Assembly (NCBI GenBank): GCA_029532625.1
Contig: JARFXM010000005.1
Location: 806,001 to 870,000 of the forward strand
DNA from: Lomentospora prolificans
Lineage: Eukaryota; Ascomycota; Sordariomycetes; Microascales; Microascaceae
Length of the DNA: 64,000 nucleotides
Direction of reading: 5' to 3'
A program made the translations under genes and the position numbers. Shown here in pieces: positions 20,514 through 31,696 of this stretch; position 1 is the stretch's first letter, and the number at the start of each line of letters is the position of its first letter. The notes under the pieces are model-generated. The model was not told the DNA's origin and ran no database searches. It worked only from the letters and a program-made list of their open reading frames with translations.

Positions 20514-22816
20514 ATGGCCCGCCACTTACACGCGGGGCTCTGTCCGACCTTGCTCACCCTCTTCACCCTCATCCTCACTTTCCTCGCCACATGCTCCCTC
20601 GCCTCTCCGGTCACCAACGAGCCACCCCAGCTGGACAGGCACATTCGGCTCCCTCGAACCACCAACGGAGACAAGTACCTTATTGGCGTGGGTAAGGGCG
20701 ACATTACTGGCCCCGTCGTGGAGATCAACTTTGCCGGATACGCCGACACCGACCAAGTTGGATCCGGTTTGCGCCAGCGACTCTACAGCCGCGCTTTTAT
20801 TGTCGGTGACAAGAGCAAGCCTGCCGACCGCTTCGTGTACCTCGTCATTGATACGGCAGCAGGAGATACTGCTGTAAGGAATGGTATTGTCGACGGCGTA
20901 AAGGCGCTTGGTGGGGATTATGCAAAGTACTACACCAACGAGAATATTGCCGTTACCGGAACGCACAGCCATTCGGGTCCTGGAGGATGGTGGAATTATC
21001 TGCTGCCGCAGGTTACGAGTTTGGGGTTCGATAGGCAAGGTTACCAGGCTATCGTGGATGGCGCCGTCCTTTCTATTAAGCGAGCCCACGACTCGCTGAC
21101 TGAGGTAGGCCTGCTAAACATTAGAGAAACGGTCAAAAGAGAACTAACGCGAGATAGGGTTATCTTGATGTCGGCACAACCAACATCGCTGATGGCGCCA
21201 TTAACCGTAGCCGCTGGGCGTACCTCGCCAATCCTGACTCTGAACGCGCCCGCTACTCTGCCGAAACGGACACAACCATGACCCTCTTGCGCTTCCGCCG
21301 TGCGTCAGACGGCAAGACTACCGGCGTGCTCAGCTGGTACCCCGTCCACGGTACCTCCCTTCTCCAGAACAACACCCACGTAGCCGGCGACAACAAGGGC
21401 GTCGCTGCCTGGCTTTTCGAGCGCGAGATGGCTCGTGGAGGCCAGTGGGCCGATGTGGCCGCTGACAACTTTGTTGCTGGGTTCAGCCAGGCGAACGTTG
21501 GCGATACGACACCCAACGTTCTCGGTGCATACTGTGATGATGGTAGCGGTCAGATGTGTAGCTTGGAGAACAGTACTTGCGCGGACGGAAAGTCACAGTC
21601 TTGTCATGGGCGCGGGCCCGAGTTTTCCAAGCTAGATCTCGGCGTATCGTCGTGTTTTGAGATTGGACGAAGGCAGTACGCGGGTGCCTTGTCGATCCTG
21701 AGCGATCTCGAGTCTACCTCGACTCCTGTGGTCGGCTCGAGCGTCAAGTCTTTCCACTTTTATCACGACATGGCGTTCTCCAAGTTCACACTCCCCGACG
21801 GCAGCGAGGCGACCACCTGCCCCGCAGCGCTGGGTTACTCCTTCGCCGCGGGAACTACCGACGGACCCGGTCACTTTGACTTTACGCAGGCTGACTCTGG
21901 CGATCCGGACGCCAATCCGGTGTGGTCCATCATCTCGGGCGTCCTGCGCTCACCCACCGCCGAACAAAAGAAGTGCCAGGAGCCTAAGCCGATCCTCTTA
22001 GATGTCGGCGAGATGAACACTCCGTACGCCTGGTCGCCCAACATCGTTGACGTGCAAATGCTTCGCGTGGGCCAATTCGTCATCATCGTCAGCCCCGGCG
22101 AGGCGACTACCATGGCGGGCCGACGATGGAGGGAAGCCGTTGGCGCTGAGATGGAGACCATCCTCGGCCAGAAGCCCGTCGTGGTGCTCGGCGGGCCCGC
22201 AAACACCTACTCGCACTACATCACCACGCTCGAGGAGTTCGGCATCCAGCGCTACGAGGGTGCCTCGACCCTCTACGGCCAGCACACCCTGTCCGCCTAT
22301 ATCAACCTCACCGTCTCTGCGGCGTCCTATCTGGCCCCCGACGCCTCCTCCAGGCCCCCGGCCGGGCCGTCCCCACCAGACAACCGCGAAAAGTCCCTCT
22401 CCTTCATCACGGGCGTCGTCCAGGACAACCCGCCCATCGGAAGCTCCTTCGGCAAGGTCACGGCCCAGCCGGCGGCTAGATACGCGCGAGGGGCCACGGC
22501 CAGAGCCGTCTTCGTGGGCGCCAACCCGCGCAATAACCTGCGGCTTGAGGGGACTTATGCGGCCGTGGAGAGGCAGGAGGGCGGGCAGTGGAAGAGGGTG
22601 CGCAGCGACGCCGACTGGTTCCTCGTGTACTCGTGGAAGAGGAAGGATTGGTTGCTCGGCACGAGCGAGGTCACCATTGAGTGGTTTACGGGCGAGGATG
22701 GGAGCGAGAGCGTGCAGCCGGGGACGTACCGGTTCAAGTATTATGGGGATTCGAAAAGCTTGTTTGGGCGCGTTTCGTCGTTTGAGGGGACGAGTAATAG
22801 TTTTACGTTGGTTTAA
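20514..22816 (+). CDS. Secreted neutral ceramidase
   Basis: Neutral ceramidase hydrolyses ceramide to sphingosine and fatty acid at neutral pH, outside the cell or on its surface. Exons 20514-21104 and 21158-22816 join across a 53-base intron with a CTAAC branch point, in phase 0, giving 749 residues. Residues 1-31 form a signal peptide (LLTLFTLILTFLATC). Zinc-site features are present: THSHSGPGG (His151, His153) and YPVHGTSL (His261). The catalytic loop reads NVGDTTPNVLG; the nucleophilic Ser of human and bacterial enzymes aligns with Thr315. C-terminal blocks GGPANTYSHYITT and RYEGASTLYGQHT are classic, and the last 180 residues form the immunoglobulin-like C-terminal domain. A TATA box lies 121 bases upstream. 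It converges with the gene at 22987. Confidence 0.95.
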
Positions 22817-22986
22817 TGTGTAATGGCCTTGCTTGGAGCGGGCGAACTGCATGGGATATGAGATGTGTTCAACGTAAATACTAAAGATCACACTTGTTCA
22901 AATGCTTTTATGAAATTAGGTTTGGGTATCATTAAACTGTGAAATACGCGGAATGGAGATGGTACCAAGTCTATCTATTGCATCCG

Positions 22987-24346
22987 TCAGTAACCGCACT
23001 TGTCTTTCAGCCACCCACTAATAACATTTGCCGCATATCCGCCCTCAATGCCCCAAGCAGGATCATCCGCCGGCGAGGTCTCAAAAAGCTGGACCCTCCT
23101 CTCCGCAAGATCCTCCCAGTCGTCGAAATCCTCATCCCACATCCTCCGCTCCTTGATCTCCAGCTTCTCCACGCTGCGGCGCATCAGGGCGCCGAACTCG
23201 AGAGCCTGCGTCTCGAACGTGTTGCCCCACGGTTTCGTGCGGCGCAGTTTCTTCCCCGACGAGGCGAGGCCCGGCGGGCGGGAGTACAGGAGAAGAGTCT
23301 CTGGGATTTTGAGGGTTGACGCGCGCGGTGGGAAGACGAGGGCTGCGCGGCGGGGCGGAGCGGGCGGCTTAGGCGGCTTGTAGCCGCTGGAATCCTCGCC
23401 GTCGGGAGAGGGAGGTGGGGCGGGCACGGAGGCGAGCCAGTCGATCTGGGAAGCGAGCTCCTGGCTCCTGGTAAAGGACTTGGGCACATCCATGCCGGAC
23501 GTCTGGAACATGAGGGCGGGGCTGGCGAAAACGTCAAAGAGACGGTCCGGCCGCTCGAACAGGCCGGGCATGCGGTCGGCCAGATCGGCAAGCACGGGGC
23601 ATCCCTGGTCGGAGACGGCGCCGAAGGACTCGGCTTTTCGGGCGGCGGCGGCGCGGGAGCGGGGGGTCTTGCGGTTTGCGCGGTGGTCGGGGAGGAACAT
23701 TGTCCAGTTGTAGATGCCGTTGAGGGCGGCGAGGCCGCGGACGGCGAAGGGGAGGTGGGGGTGGGATGCGGTGAGGGCGAGGGAGGTGGCGAGGGAGGCG
23801 CCGAGGTGGGAGGAGAGGATGAGGATGTCGCGGCGGGAGAGGCCTGGGGGGGAGAGGTGGGAGGTGATCCAGTCGTAGGCGAAGGCCACGTCGTGGACGG
23901 GGGTGGGCCAATGGAGGGGCGAGGTGAAGGAGTCGGCGGTGGTGGAAGGAGGAGACGGAGACCAGCGGTAGTGGATGACGGCTGTGGGGTAGGGGCGGAG
24001 GAGAGGGGGGAGGAAGTCCGGGGAGGGCTCGGGGGTTGGGAAGGGGGGAATGTAGATGAGGAGCGGTGTTGATGATGTCCTCTCTGTGATGTTGTAGAGG
24101 CTGGGAAGAGGAAGTTGGGTGTCAGTGGGGAAAGAGAGAGTTGGCACGAGGCGGGATGAGATGTAGCACGTACGAGATGGCTACGGAGCCGGCGGAACCG
24201 CAGGGAGTTTCGACGGTCTGGAAGGTGGACGCGATACTATTATACCATCGTCTGGGGATCCGGCGATGTTTGCCAGCGTAGAGGGGCTGGATGAGGTTAG
24301 GGTGGAGGATGGCGACGCGCTTGGAAAGGCGAGGAAGCCATCGCAT
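22987..24346 (-). CDS. Alpha/beta-hydrolase-like protein, catalytic motif degenerate
   Basis: Exons 24346-24174 and 24100-22987 join across a 73-base GTACGT...CAG intron and give 428 residues. The basic, Arg-rich N-terminus (MRWLPRLSKRVAIL) looks like a mitochondrial targeting sequence. After the junction, LLIYIPPFPTPEP, then VIHYRWSP and a WPTPVHDVAFAYDWI block, follow the strand order of an alpha/beta hydrolase. The expected nucleophile elbow reads SSHLGASLA, so the central Ser of Gly-X-Ser-X-Gly is His. Catalysis by the usual triad is therefore doubtful. A Pro-rich insert and an acidic Trp-rich end (WDEDFDDWEDL) complete the protein. I do not know a function. The gene converges with the ceramidase gene. 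Confidence 0.78.
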
Positions 24347-26109
24347 GGTGAGTAAGGGCGGCGCGCGGAATGAGGTAATGGCGATGGGACAATACAGACA
24401 GGGATCGGACAAGTATCTTTCCAGAGCTTCTCAAGGATTTATATATATTATTGTTTTGAATGAGCGGACGGCGATAGATGGTCGCCTAGTTGGGATGGTC
24501 GTGATGGAATGAACCAACTTGAGAGTCGTCGCTTGAGAACTTGGGACCAGTACCGGGATGCCAGCAATGTCGTCACCCAATTGGCCAGCCAATTTCGTCC
24601 ACCACCTTCCCGCCCCGCCACAACTGGACAATCACGGCCTCATCAACTCGACTTGCTAGGGATGCCATTCAAACCGAGCTGCCCGCGCTCGCTGCGAGGG
24701 GGGCATGTAGCATGTGGTCTCATTATCCTTCTCAAATTGGTGACGCATTCTTGTCAATCTTAAGACAGAGGCCCTTTCTGATCAACGGATCCTTTTTACG
24801 GCGGCCCCTTGCTTGCTGGCATGACACTCCTTACCGCAGAGATTGCTCATGCCGATTGAACAATGGAGTCGAAGTTTGTGCTAGGTTGACGTAGTATTCT
24901 CGACTTCGACGCTGTGGGAACCTGGCGAGGTGCGAGGATCCAGAAGATATCGTTTTCCAACCTTGTTTCAAGCACTCTCACTCCATTTTCAGACCCTTCA
25001 CAGAACCCTCTTACGCGGGTTTGAAGGCAGTCCTGGGGAGCCAAGTGTCAAAAGGAAGACTGTACCTCATCTTCAATGCGCGACAGCCCAGGAAACCGAG
25101 AACCGCAAAGGTGTGGAATGAGGTAGTGCATCCTAGGGCACGTCATTCGCATGCCGATGAAGAGTCAACAATTGATCAGGAATTCCATGAATAATCAATC
25201 GTCACATCAACAGCCAGCCTAGCCACAAGCGGCAAACCCAAAATTATCACGGTGACAAGAGCTAGTCCGCCCGACCCCTTCTTCCCTTCGCCGTTCGTTC
25301 GGTTTCTATGGTTATTCAAGCTTCATTCAACCCGCGTCAAGTTCCTCGACCGGTGGGAGCACGGATGAGCTACTGTAGCACGACTAGACGCGAAGAAGGC
25401 CCCCGATGAGTGGGACAAGTTTTTCTCTAAATTGGATTAAAGGCGGAATAATTGCAGGCTCCGTTGATCATGCCTCCATAGACTGCTTTATATCCGCTCG
25501 ATTAGGGGCGCGCTTGAGCGTTCCTCCGATGCTTTCTCGATTTCTCAGGGTCCCTCGTGGATGACCAGACATCATTGATAGCCCAGTTCGCACCTCTCAG
25601 TCTCTCTTCTTCCCTCTTCGTCAAGCCCCCATTGAGTCAACCAACCTCGCCTCTCCTCGTTATTATAGGCAGGATTACCTATAAGCCGGCACCGTGTGAT
25701 CTGGTAGGGGAGACCGAGCTCACGTACAAGAATTTGATAGTAATTTGAGACAGATCGAGGATCAACCTGACTGATGAATGGAAACAAAGTTACGAAGCGC
25801 CGCCTTAGTGAGCCAAATGGTGGTCTTTGGCCCAAACCTTAAATCGCCGCCATCATCACCATCTGGTCTCATGCTTCTCGAATTCTCTCATCCGAAAACG
25901 ATAAAAAACTATAGCCACCCACGGCGAACCGAAGACGTGGTTTTCGGCTTCCGCATCCCTGTTACGATTTCCATTTTCAAGGAGGATTGTAGCTATTCTC
26001 GGCCGTTTGAACCCGTCGGATTAGAACTGCACTTAGCACAGCTCTCCGATGTATCCGTCCCTTAACAACTGTAGTCGTCCAACTTGGGTCCTCGATATTG
26101 CCTGTTAAG
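24347..26109. other. Divergent promoter region
   Basis: About 1.8 kb lies between the divergent starts of the hydrolase-like gene and the potassium channel gene. I see no domain-bearing frame, repeat or RNA gene; it should hold both promoters. Confidence 0.5.
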
Positions 26110-28492
26110 ATGGCCTCAAGTGACCCCGCCGATAGGGCGGATTCCAGCCAGATTCAGAATAGACCGTATGAGAGGGATGGCAGCCCTACCGACGGGAAGG
26201 ATGATCATCTCGGTTCCCATGATCCACTGCTAGAACCAAGGTAAGAAAAGAGTTCCTCCTCCCTGAGCGACTCGACCAACACTCTCGTCGCAGCTGCTGG
26301 TGGTTCGCATCCTCCGCATGTCCACTCATAGCAGGGACCCTCGGCCCCGTCGCCTCCGCCTTCAGCATCTGCGCCCTGGCCCAACCGTGGCAACAGTACC
26401 GCATAGCGGACAACCGCTTGAACACCCGCCATTTTATCCATGATCCGAGCTGGTATCTCTAACCTCTTCCTTCTCCCTAGTTCGCAAGCCCATCGCACTA
26501 GCTACTCACACCGTTTCGTAACCTAGGGTCCTGTCGGTCAACCTAATACAGCTCGCCCTCGCAATCATCTCCAATGTCTTCCTTCTCCTCAACATGACCC
26601 ACCGCGTCCGCTTTTCCATCGCACAGCCCATCACCATCGCCGGCTGGTACCTCTCCGCCGTCTGTCTCAGCACCATCATCGCTGTAGCAAACACCCACCT
26701 CAAGCCCAACTTCCCCCCAGACGTCGTCTGGGGCGAAGCCTTCTGGTATGGCGTCTGGGCTGCTGTACTATACTTCTTCGTCGCCTCCCTCATGGTTATC
26801 ACTTTCTACGGCGCGTATACGAATCGCTATGCAAAGGATTTCCAGCTCACCTCCAACGAGCGCACACTGATGCTACAGACCATCATGTACCTCATATACC
26901 TCCTCCTCGGCGCGCTTGTCTTCTCCCACATAGAGGGCTGGACCTACCTGGATGGCGTGTACTGGGCCAATGTCACCCTCTTCACCATTGGCTTTGGCGA
27001 CATGACCCTCAACACCCACGTCAGCCGCGCACTATTGATCCCCTTCGCCCTCATCGGCATCATCAGCGTCGGCCTCGTCATAGGCTCCATCCGCTCCTTT
27101 GTCCTCGACCGCGGAAGCGAGCGTGTCGACGCCCGTGTCACCGAAAAAAAGCGCCAAAAGGTCCTGGGCCGCGTCGAGCGTCTTGGCCAGGGTGATATCC
27201 TCCGCCCGGTCCGCGACCCATCCCCGTCCTGCGGCGCATCGACGTCATCGTCGGCGCCGACCTGCGGCGAACCCTCCGCGCGCCCCGTCTCAACCTTTCA
27301 CGACGTCGCGCGCAAGGCAGAGCTTGCCCGCCGCGAGGCCGAGTTCAACCTCATGCACATAATTCGGCACGACGCGCGGATCCGGCGCCGCTGGATCTCG
27401 CTAGCCTTCTCCACGGGGCCCTGGCTTGCCCTTTGGCTTGCCGGCGCCGCTGTCTTTCAGCACTTTGAGGAACCTTACCAGCAGTGGTCGTACTTTGACG
27501 GCTTCTACTTTGCCTTTGTCTCCCTCGCCACTCTGGGCTACGGAGACCGCGCACCCGTATCTAACGGTGGCAGATCGTTCTTTGTCTTCTGGAGCCTTCT
27601 AGCCCTCCCGACGATGACGGTCCTCATCTCAAACGCAAGCGAGACCGTCATCAAGTTTATCAGCATCGCCACCCTCGAGCTAGGAAAGAACACGATCCTC
27701 CCCGGAAAGCACGGCTTCGAGTTCGAAGTCCAGTATCTCATCTACAAAATCTCCTTTCACTACTTCTTCCGCGACAAGTTTAGCCTCAGCTGCAGCCGCC
27801 ACGTCCAAGCCTTCCGTGAACCTCTGGCCCAGCTCCGCGAAAAGCGCAACCCCAACGGCAGCGCCGCCGATCTCGAAAAGGGTGACCGGCGCGAGCACAC
27901 TGACCGCTCCCCATCCGCTGAGGAACCGATCCAGCCTCACTCCCCATCCGCTGAGGAACCGATCCAGCCTCACTCCCCAGAACCACCCGTGATCCCGCTG
28001 CCAAAGTCGACCTGGACGCCCCACGACCCGGCGTACTACCACTACCGCCTCATAACTGCCATCTCGGCAATCTCGCGCGACGTCAAGGCCGACCCGGGAA
28101 AACGCTACCTCTTCCATCAGTGGGTGGAGTATCTGAGCCTAATAGGGGAGGACGAAGCCTCTGCTAATCTGCACTGCATGCCGAGCCTTCGCTCTTCCCC
28201 CGGCTGGGGCCTGGAAGGCTGGAAGATGTGGGAGCGCAAGCTTGAGAGAGATGCCCGGAGACGATTCAACGCTGTGAGGGAGCGGGTTCGGGGTGATGAC
28301 GAGGAAGAAGTCGAAGTAGAGGGGGAGAGCCCCGACAAGTGGAGCTGGGTCGGGAATCATAGCCCGCTCATGAAAGGTGTATCGGAAGGTGAATGGATCT
28401 TGGACAAGTTGACTACGAAGCTCAAGGTCGAGTTGGAGACTGCTTGGAACGAGACACGACGCAAAGCGCACATTCCCAAGAGGACACACTAG
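26110..28492 (+). CDS. TOK1: Outward-rectifying two-pore-domain potassium channel, TOK1 type
   Basis: TOK channels release potassium across the plasma membrane on depolarisation. Exons 26110-26240, 26294-26452 and 26527-28492 join in phase to 751 residues. Membrane segments start with WWFASSACPLIAGTLGPVASAF and continue through about eight helices, the fungal TOK topology (six plus two). Two selectivity filters are visible: TIGFGD at about 250-255 and TLGYGD at about 432-437. The long linker between them and the cytoplasmic C-terminus are charged. The tail carries an exact 33-base tandem duplication at 27908-27973, coding twice for SPSAEEPIQPH. The first exon encodes a hydrophilic N-terminus. 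Both introns (53 and 74 bases) have ordinary signals, and the second one splits a Trp codon. Confidence 0.93.
27908..27973 (+). repeat. Two exact 33 bp tandem copies inside the TOK1-like gene
   Basis: Positions 27908-27940 and 27941-27973 are identical. The unit is a multiple of three, so it adds 11 residues and keeps the frame. Confidence 0.9.
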
Positions 28493-28979
28493 GATGGAGC
28501 TTTGGAGAGATACGCTGATTGATGATTTCCTTGATACCCATTAGTACACGAGGGCGCACTGCGATATTTTTAAAGCACAACGACTCCATGGAGTTTGGTA
28601 AAATGCAACTTTATTTTATACCTCCTGATGCGGTGTTCTGTGGGCTTCCCTAGTATGCATGATGCGATTCTATCTTTGTAAATGGAAAACAAGGGTATAA
28701 AGGCCGACCAACGCCGTACCAGCCTGGGCCATGGATGGTATAAGAACCGAAAATAAAACATAGAGAGTGGAGAGTGTAACTGTCAGAAACGCTGACGAGA
28801 GGTGCAGCCAACCTGCAGACGCTGACACGATCGAGCATCGTTAGAACTCGACCTGGTGCGAAGAAGGACGGACAAACAGGAGAACTGATCTTGTGCAGAC
28901 ACCGAACCAGTTGTCTGCCATCTTCCCTCTGCCCCAGTACCAAGTCAATAAAAGATGTTGCAAATTGCCGGCGTCAAAT
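28493..28979. other. Intergenic, convergent 3' region
   Basis: A 487-base AT-rich stretch after the channel gene with several AATAAA-like words (for example near 28752 and 28946). It should hold the 3' ends of both converging transcripts. No gene is seen. Confidence 0.5.
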
Positions 28980-29144
28980 CTACATCTCTGTCGAAGTAGT
29001 AATACCATCAGGCATGCCTCTGCACGCCTGCACACACGCTTTCAGGACCTCGAGCACAACGCTTAACCCGAGCCCGAGAACAACGATAATCAAGCCCGCA
29101 AGCATGTCGAAGCACGTGGCGACGCCCCAGAACGCGACTATGAG
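28980..29144 (-). other. In-frame extension after the NOT4 long-form TGA, with a membrane helix
   Basis: Directly after the TGA at 29147-29145 the same frame continues for 54 codons to a TAG at 28982-28980. The codons look like coding DNA, with mostly G or C at third positions. They specify a hydrophobic helix (MLAGLIIVVLGLGLSVVLEVL) followed by KACVQACRGMPDG. The ATG at 29105 would alone give a 41-residue membrane peptide. It could be a readthrough extension (the stop is followed by C), a separate small gene, or chance. No transcript evidence is available. Confidence 0.35.
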
Positions 29145-31696
29145 TCAATTTCCACCGAGAAGGAGCCGCTTATTCTTCTTAATGATCGCGTTGAGCGCCT
29201 TCTCGTACTTGTCGGTTTCTTTCTTCGAAGCCAAGAACGCCTTCTCCAGCTCCTCGGGGTTGAGAGGTGGGGCGGGCTTGGGGGGGAAGGTATCCCTGCC
29301 GCCGGGTCCGAGGAAGCGCGGGAGAAGCTCATCGTTGATGGGATTCTCGTCGACTTCGTCCGCAAATAGATTTTCTCTGGACCTAGCCGGCACATCCTTC
29401 TTAGCCTTGGCGGCAGTCTCTGCCTCGCCCTCGGCTTGGGGCTGCTCATCCCGTCCGGCAGCAGCCTCTTGCGTTTCTCCACCAAAGTCGGATTGGAAAA
29501 GTGCATTAACTCTAGGCTTGCGGCTGTCCGTTGACTTCTGATCATAGAACATTGCCTTAAGACGATTCATGACTTCGGCCGTGTTAGGGTCCTCAAGCTC
29601 ATCGCGCCAGTTGCTTCCGACAAGAGTGCGGTTTCCGAGACGCATACTGGGCATGGCGAACTGGTTCGCAAAGGCAATGGCTTCCTCGCGACGGATCTTG
29701 GTATTGTATGACTTAGGAATGTCATCTTCGCCTTGAGGGAAAAAGCTGGGAGGCCCGTTGGCCACCATGCGGCCCTCCACGATGGAAAAGTCTCCCGTAT
29801 GAACCCTATGTTGGTCGGCCTTGAAAGCGACGGGGTCGTTTGCATGTTGGGCTACACGGTCCTGTAGCATCAAGTAGCGGTCTTCTTCCTCTTCGGTCAA
29901 GCTACGGACCACATCACCGTAGGGCGTAATGAGCACCCGTTGTCCGTTCTCCACGCGACGGATCGGCTTTCCTGCTAAGAGGACAATCTCCTCGTGGTTC
30001 GATACAAAGTCTTTGCAGAAAAGTTTTGGATCATGCATGTTGCCGATGCTACCGCCGTTCTTGCTCGCCATAGCACTGGCCTCTGCGCGTAGGGCATGGC
30101 TATTGATAGGTTTGAGCAGGCTCAGTTTGTCAGGGTTCAAACCGTCCCGTACAAGTTCACGGAATATTAGCTCCGGAGTGGGTTCGGGCTTTTCGAAAGG
30201 TTTCTCCGGCTCTGGACGGACAACTTCTGGTTGGGCCGGAGCTGGTGCCGGGGTTAGAGAAACTAACTCCTTCGCCTTACCTTTTGCCTTCTTGCTGTCC
30301 TTTCCTTTCTTAGCAGGGGACATGCTGACAGGAGCGGGAGGCATCGGCTGTTCGTTTTCATTGGCGGACTCCGGTTGGGCCTTGGTGCCGCTCTCGCTAG
30401 CCTCCGCGATGGCACTGCTTGTCTCCGCAACGAGATCAGCCTTCTTGGATGCCTTGGAAGGTTTCTCCTTCTTCTGCTTCTTCTTGCGGCCCAGTACCGG
30501 TGCATGTTCCTCGACATCGGGTTTGGCCGCCTCGACAATCACCTCCGTCATACCCTTGTGTGCCTCTTTGCGTTGCTTGCGCTGTTGGCTCTTCGTGGTA
30601 GCCCGGACGTGAGCGGAGCCAACAATCTTAGAAGGTGGGGGCGAGTTGGCGCGAGAGGTGGGGATGGAGGCCGAGACAATCGACGCGCTATCGCTAATTA
30701 TCTCGCTCGTAGGAGTTCCCGGCCTTACGATTCGGCCAGGCATTGCGAGCAGGCCGGATGCCGCACCACTCGCTGAAGCGCCAGGAACGCCTTCAGTCTT
30801 GGGGGTTGACACGAGTCTCAATGTCTTAGGTACCGCCCGAGAGACGCTCGAAGCTGGAACGCCGCTGACAGATGAGGGTGTGCTAGGTCTGGCTTCAGAT
30901 AGGGGAACGGTGGACGAGGGCGTACCGGTGGCGGGCGAAGATTCGGAGGTTTCGACCGTGGGTTTATCAATAGGAGTGACGTCGACAGACTTTGCTTGTG
31001 CAGCCTTGCTAGATGTGGCGGCCGCAATGTTCAGCACAGTCTTGGGAGGTCGCTTGTCATTTGCCCGCTTGCCAGGTTTGACAGGAGAGATCGATGGCTC
31101 TTGCTGGGACGATTTTTTGGGTGTTGCCATGATGGGTTTGGGGGTTGGAACCTGAGTTTTCGCAGAGGGTTGTAGCGTGGCCTGCTGGACGCCTGACTTA
31201 GGTCTATGCAGCGCCGGGAAATCCTCGTCTTGAAGGATAGCTTTTCCCTTGGATGGACTCGCATGCGATGCTATATCCCTGGACAAGCCGCTATCCACAG
31301 CTAGCGCCCTCAATTTCTTCTTGGCCTCTGCTCCCGGGGTCGCTTTCTTTGAAGTGTCCTGCTTGGGCCCGGTAGGTGCGCTTCGAGGCATTTGACTAGA
31401 GAGAGTAGCTGCAACCATTGTCGGGGTAATGGGTACTGCGGGCTGCATAGGTACCACATGGCCAGGTCCAAACACTAAACCAGGCGGCGCGGCGGCAGGT
31501 GGGACCTCAAAGCCTGTTAGGGGTGACCCGTGGGTAACTGGGAGGAAGCCTTGCGACAACTGTGTTGTGAACGGTGGGACACACGATTGCGACCGGCCTG
31601 GTGTATGTTCGTTACGTAGGAGACCCTTCTCATCATCATCCGCAACAAGAGCATCCACAGAGGTAGATGCCTCATCAAGTGAAGGCAGTTCATCGT
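29145..31696 (-). CDS. NOT4: Large C-terminal exon of the long NOT4 form (or a separate gene)
   Basis: An open frame of 850 residues starts directly at a clean 3' splice site (TGCTAAC branch, TTACAG at 31702-31697). The first codon is completed by one base from upstream, so this is not a first exon. The N-terminal half is Ser/Pro/Lys-rich and disordered. The segment from about 30220 to 29500 looks conserved (ELIFRELVRDGLNPDKLSLL, then RRVENGQRVLITPYGDVV and NRTLVGSNWRDELEDPNTAEV). The end is charged and helical, closing KKNKRLLLGGN. Joining 32831 to 31696 keeps the NOT4 frame and gives a 1622-residue protein, the size I recall for NOT4 in some filamentous fungi. The 1134-base intron this needs is very long for this genome. 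The alternative is an independent gene with an unseen first exon. Confidence 0.7.

Noticed and set aside
22047..22823. 258-codon Arg/Pro/Ser-rich frame inside the ceramidase gene, and a 297-codon one opposite
   Set aside because: They are shadows of a GC-rich coding exon; the ceramidase frame explains the region fully.
23534..24072. Pro/Arg-rich and Gly/Glu-rich frames over the hydrolase-like gene
   Set aside because: They are low-complexity shadows of the strongly biased third codon positions of the real gene.
29145..29225. A 71-base intron (GTACGA donor, CATAG acceptor) joining NOT4 to the membrane-helix extension
   Set aside because: The joined phase would read the extension in the wrong frame and lose the helix.
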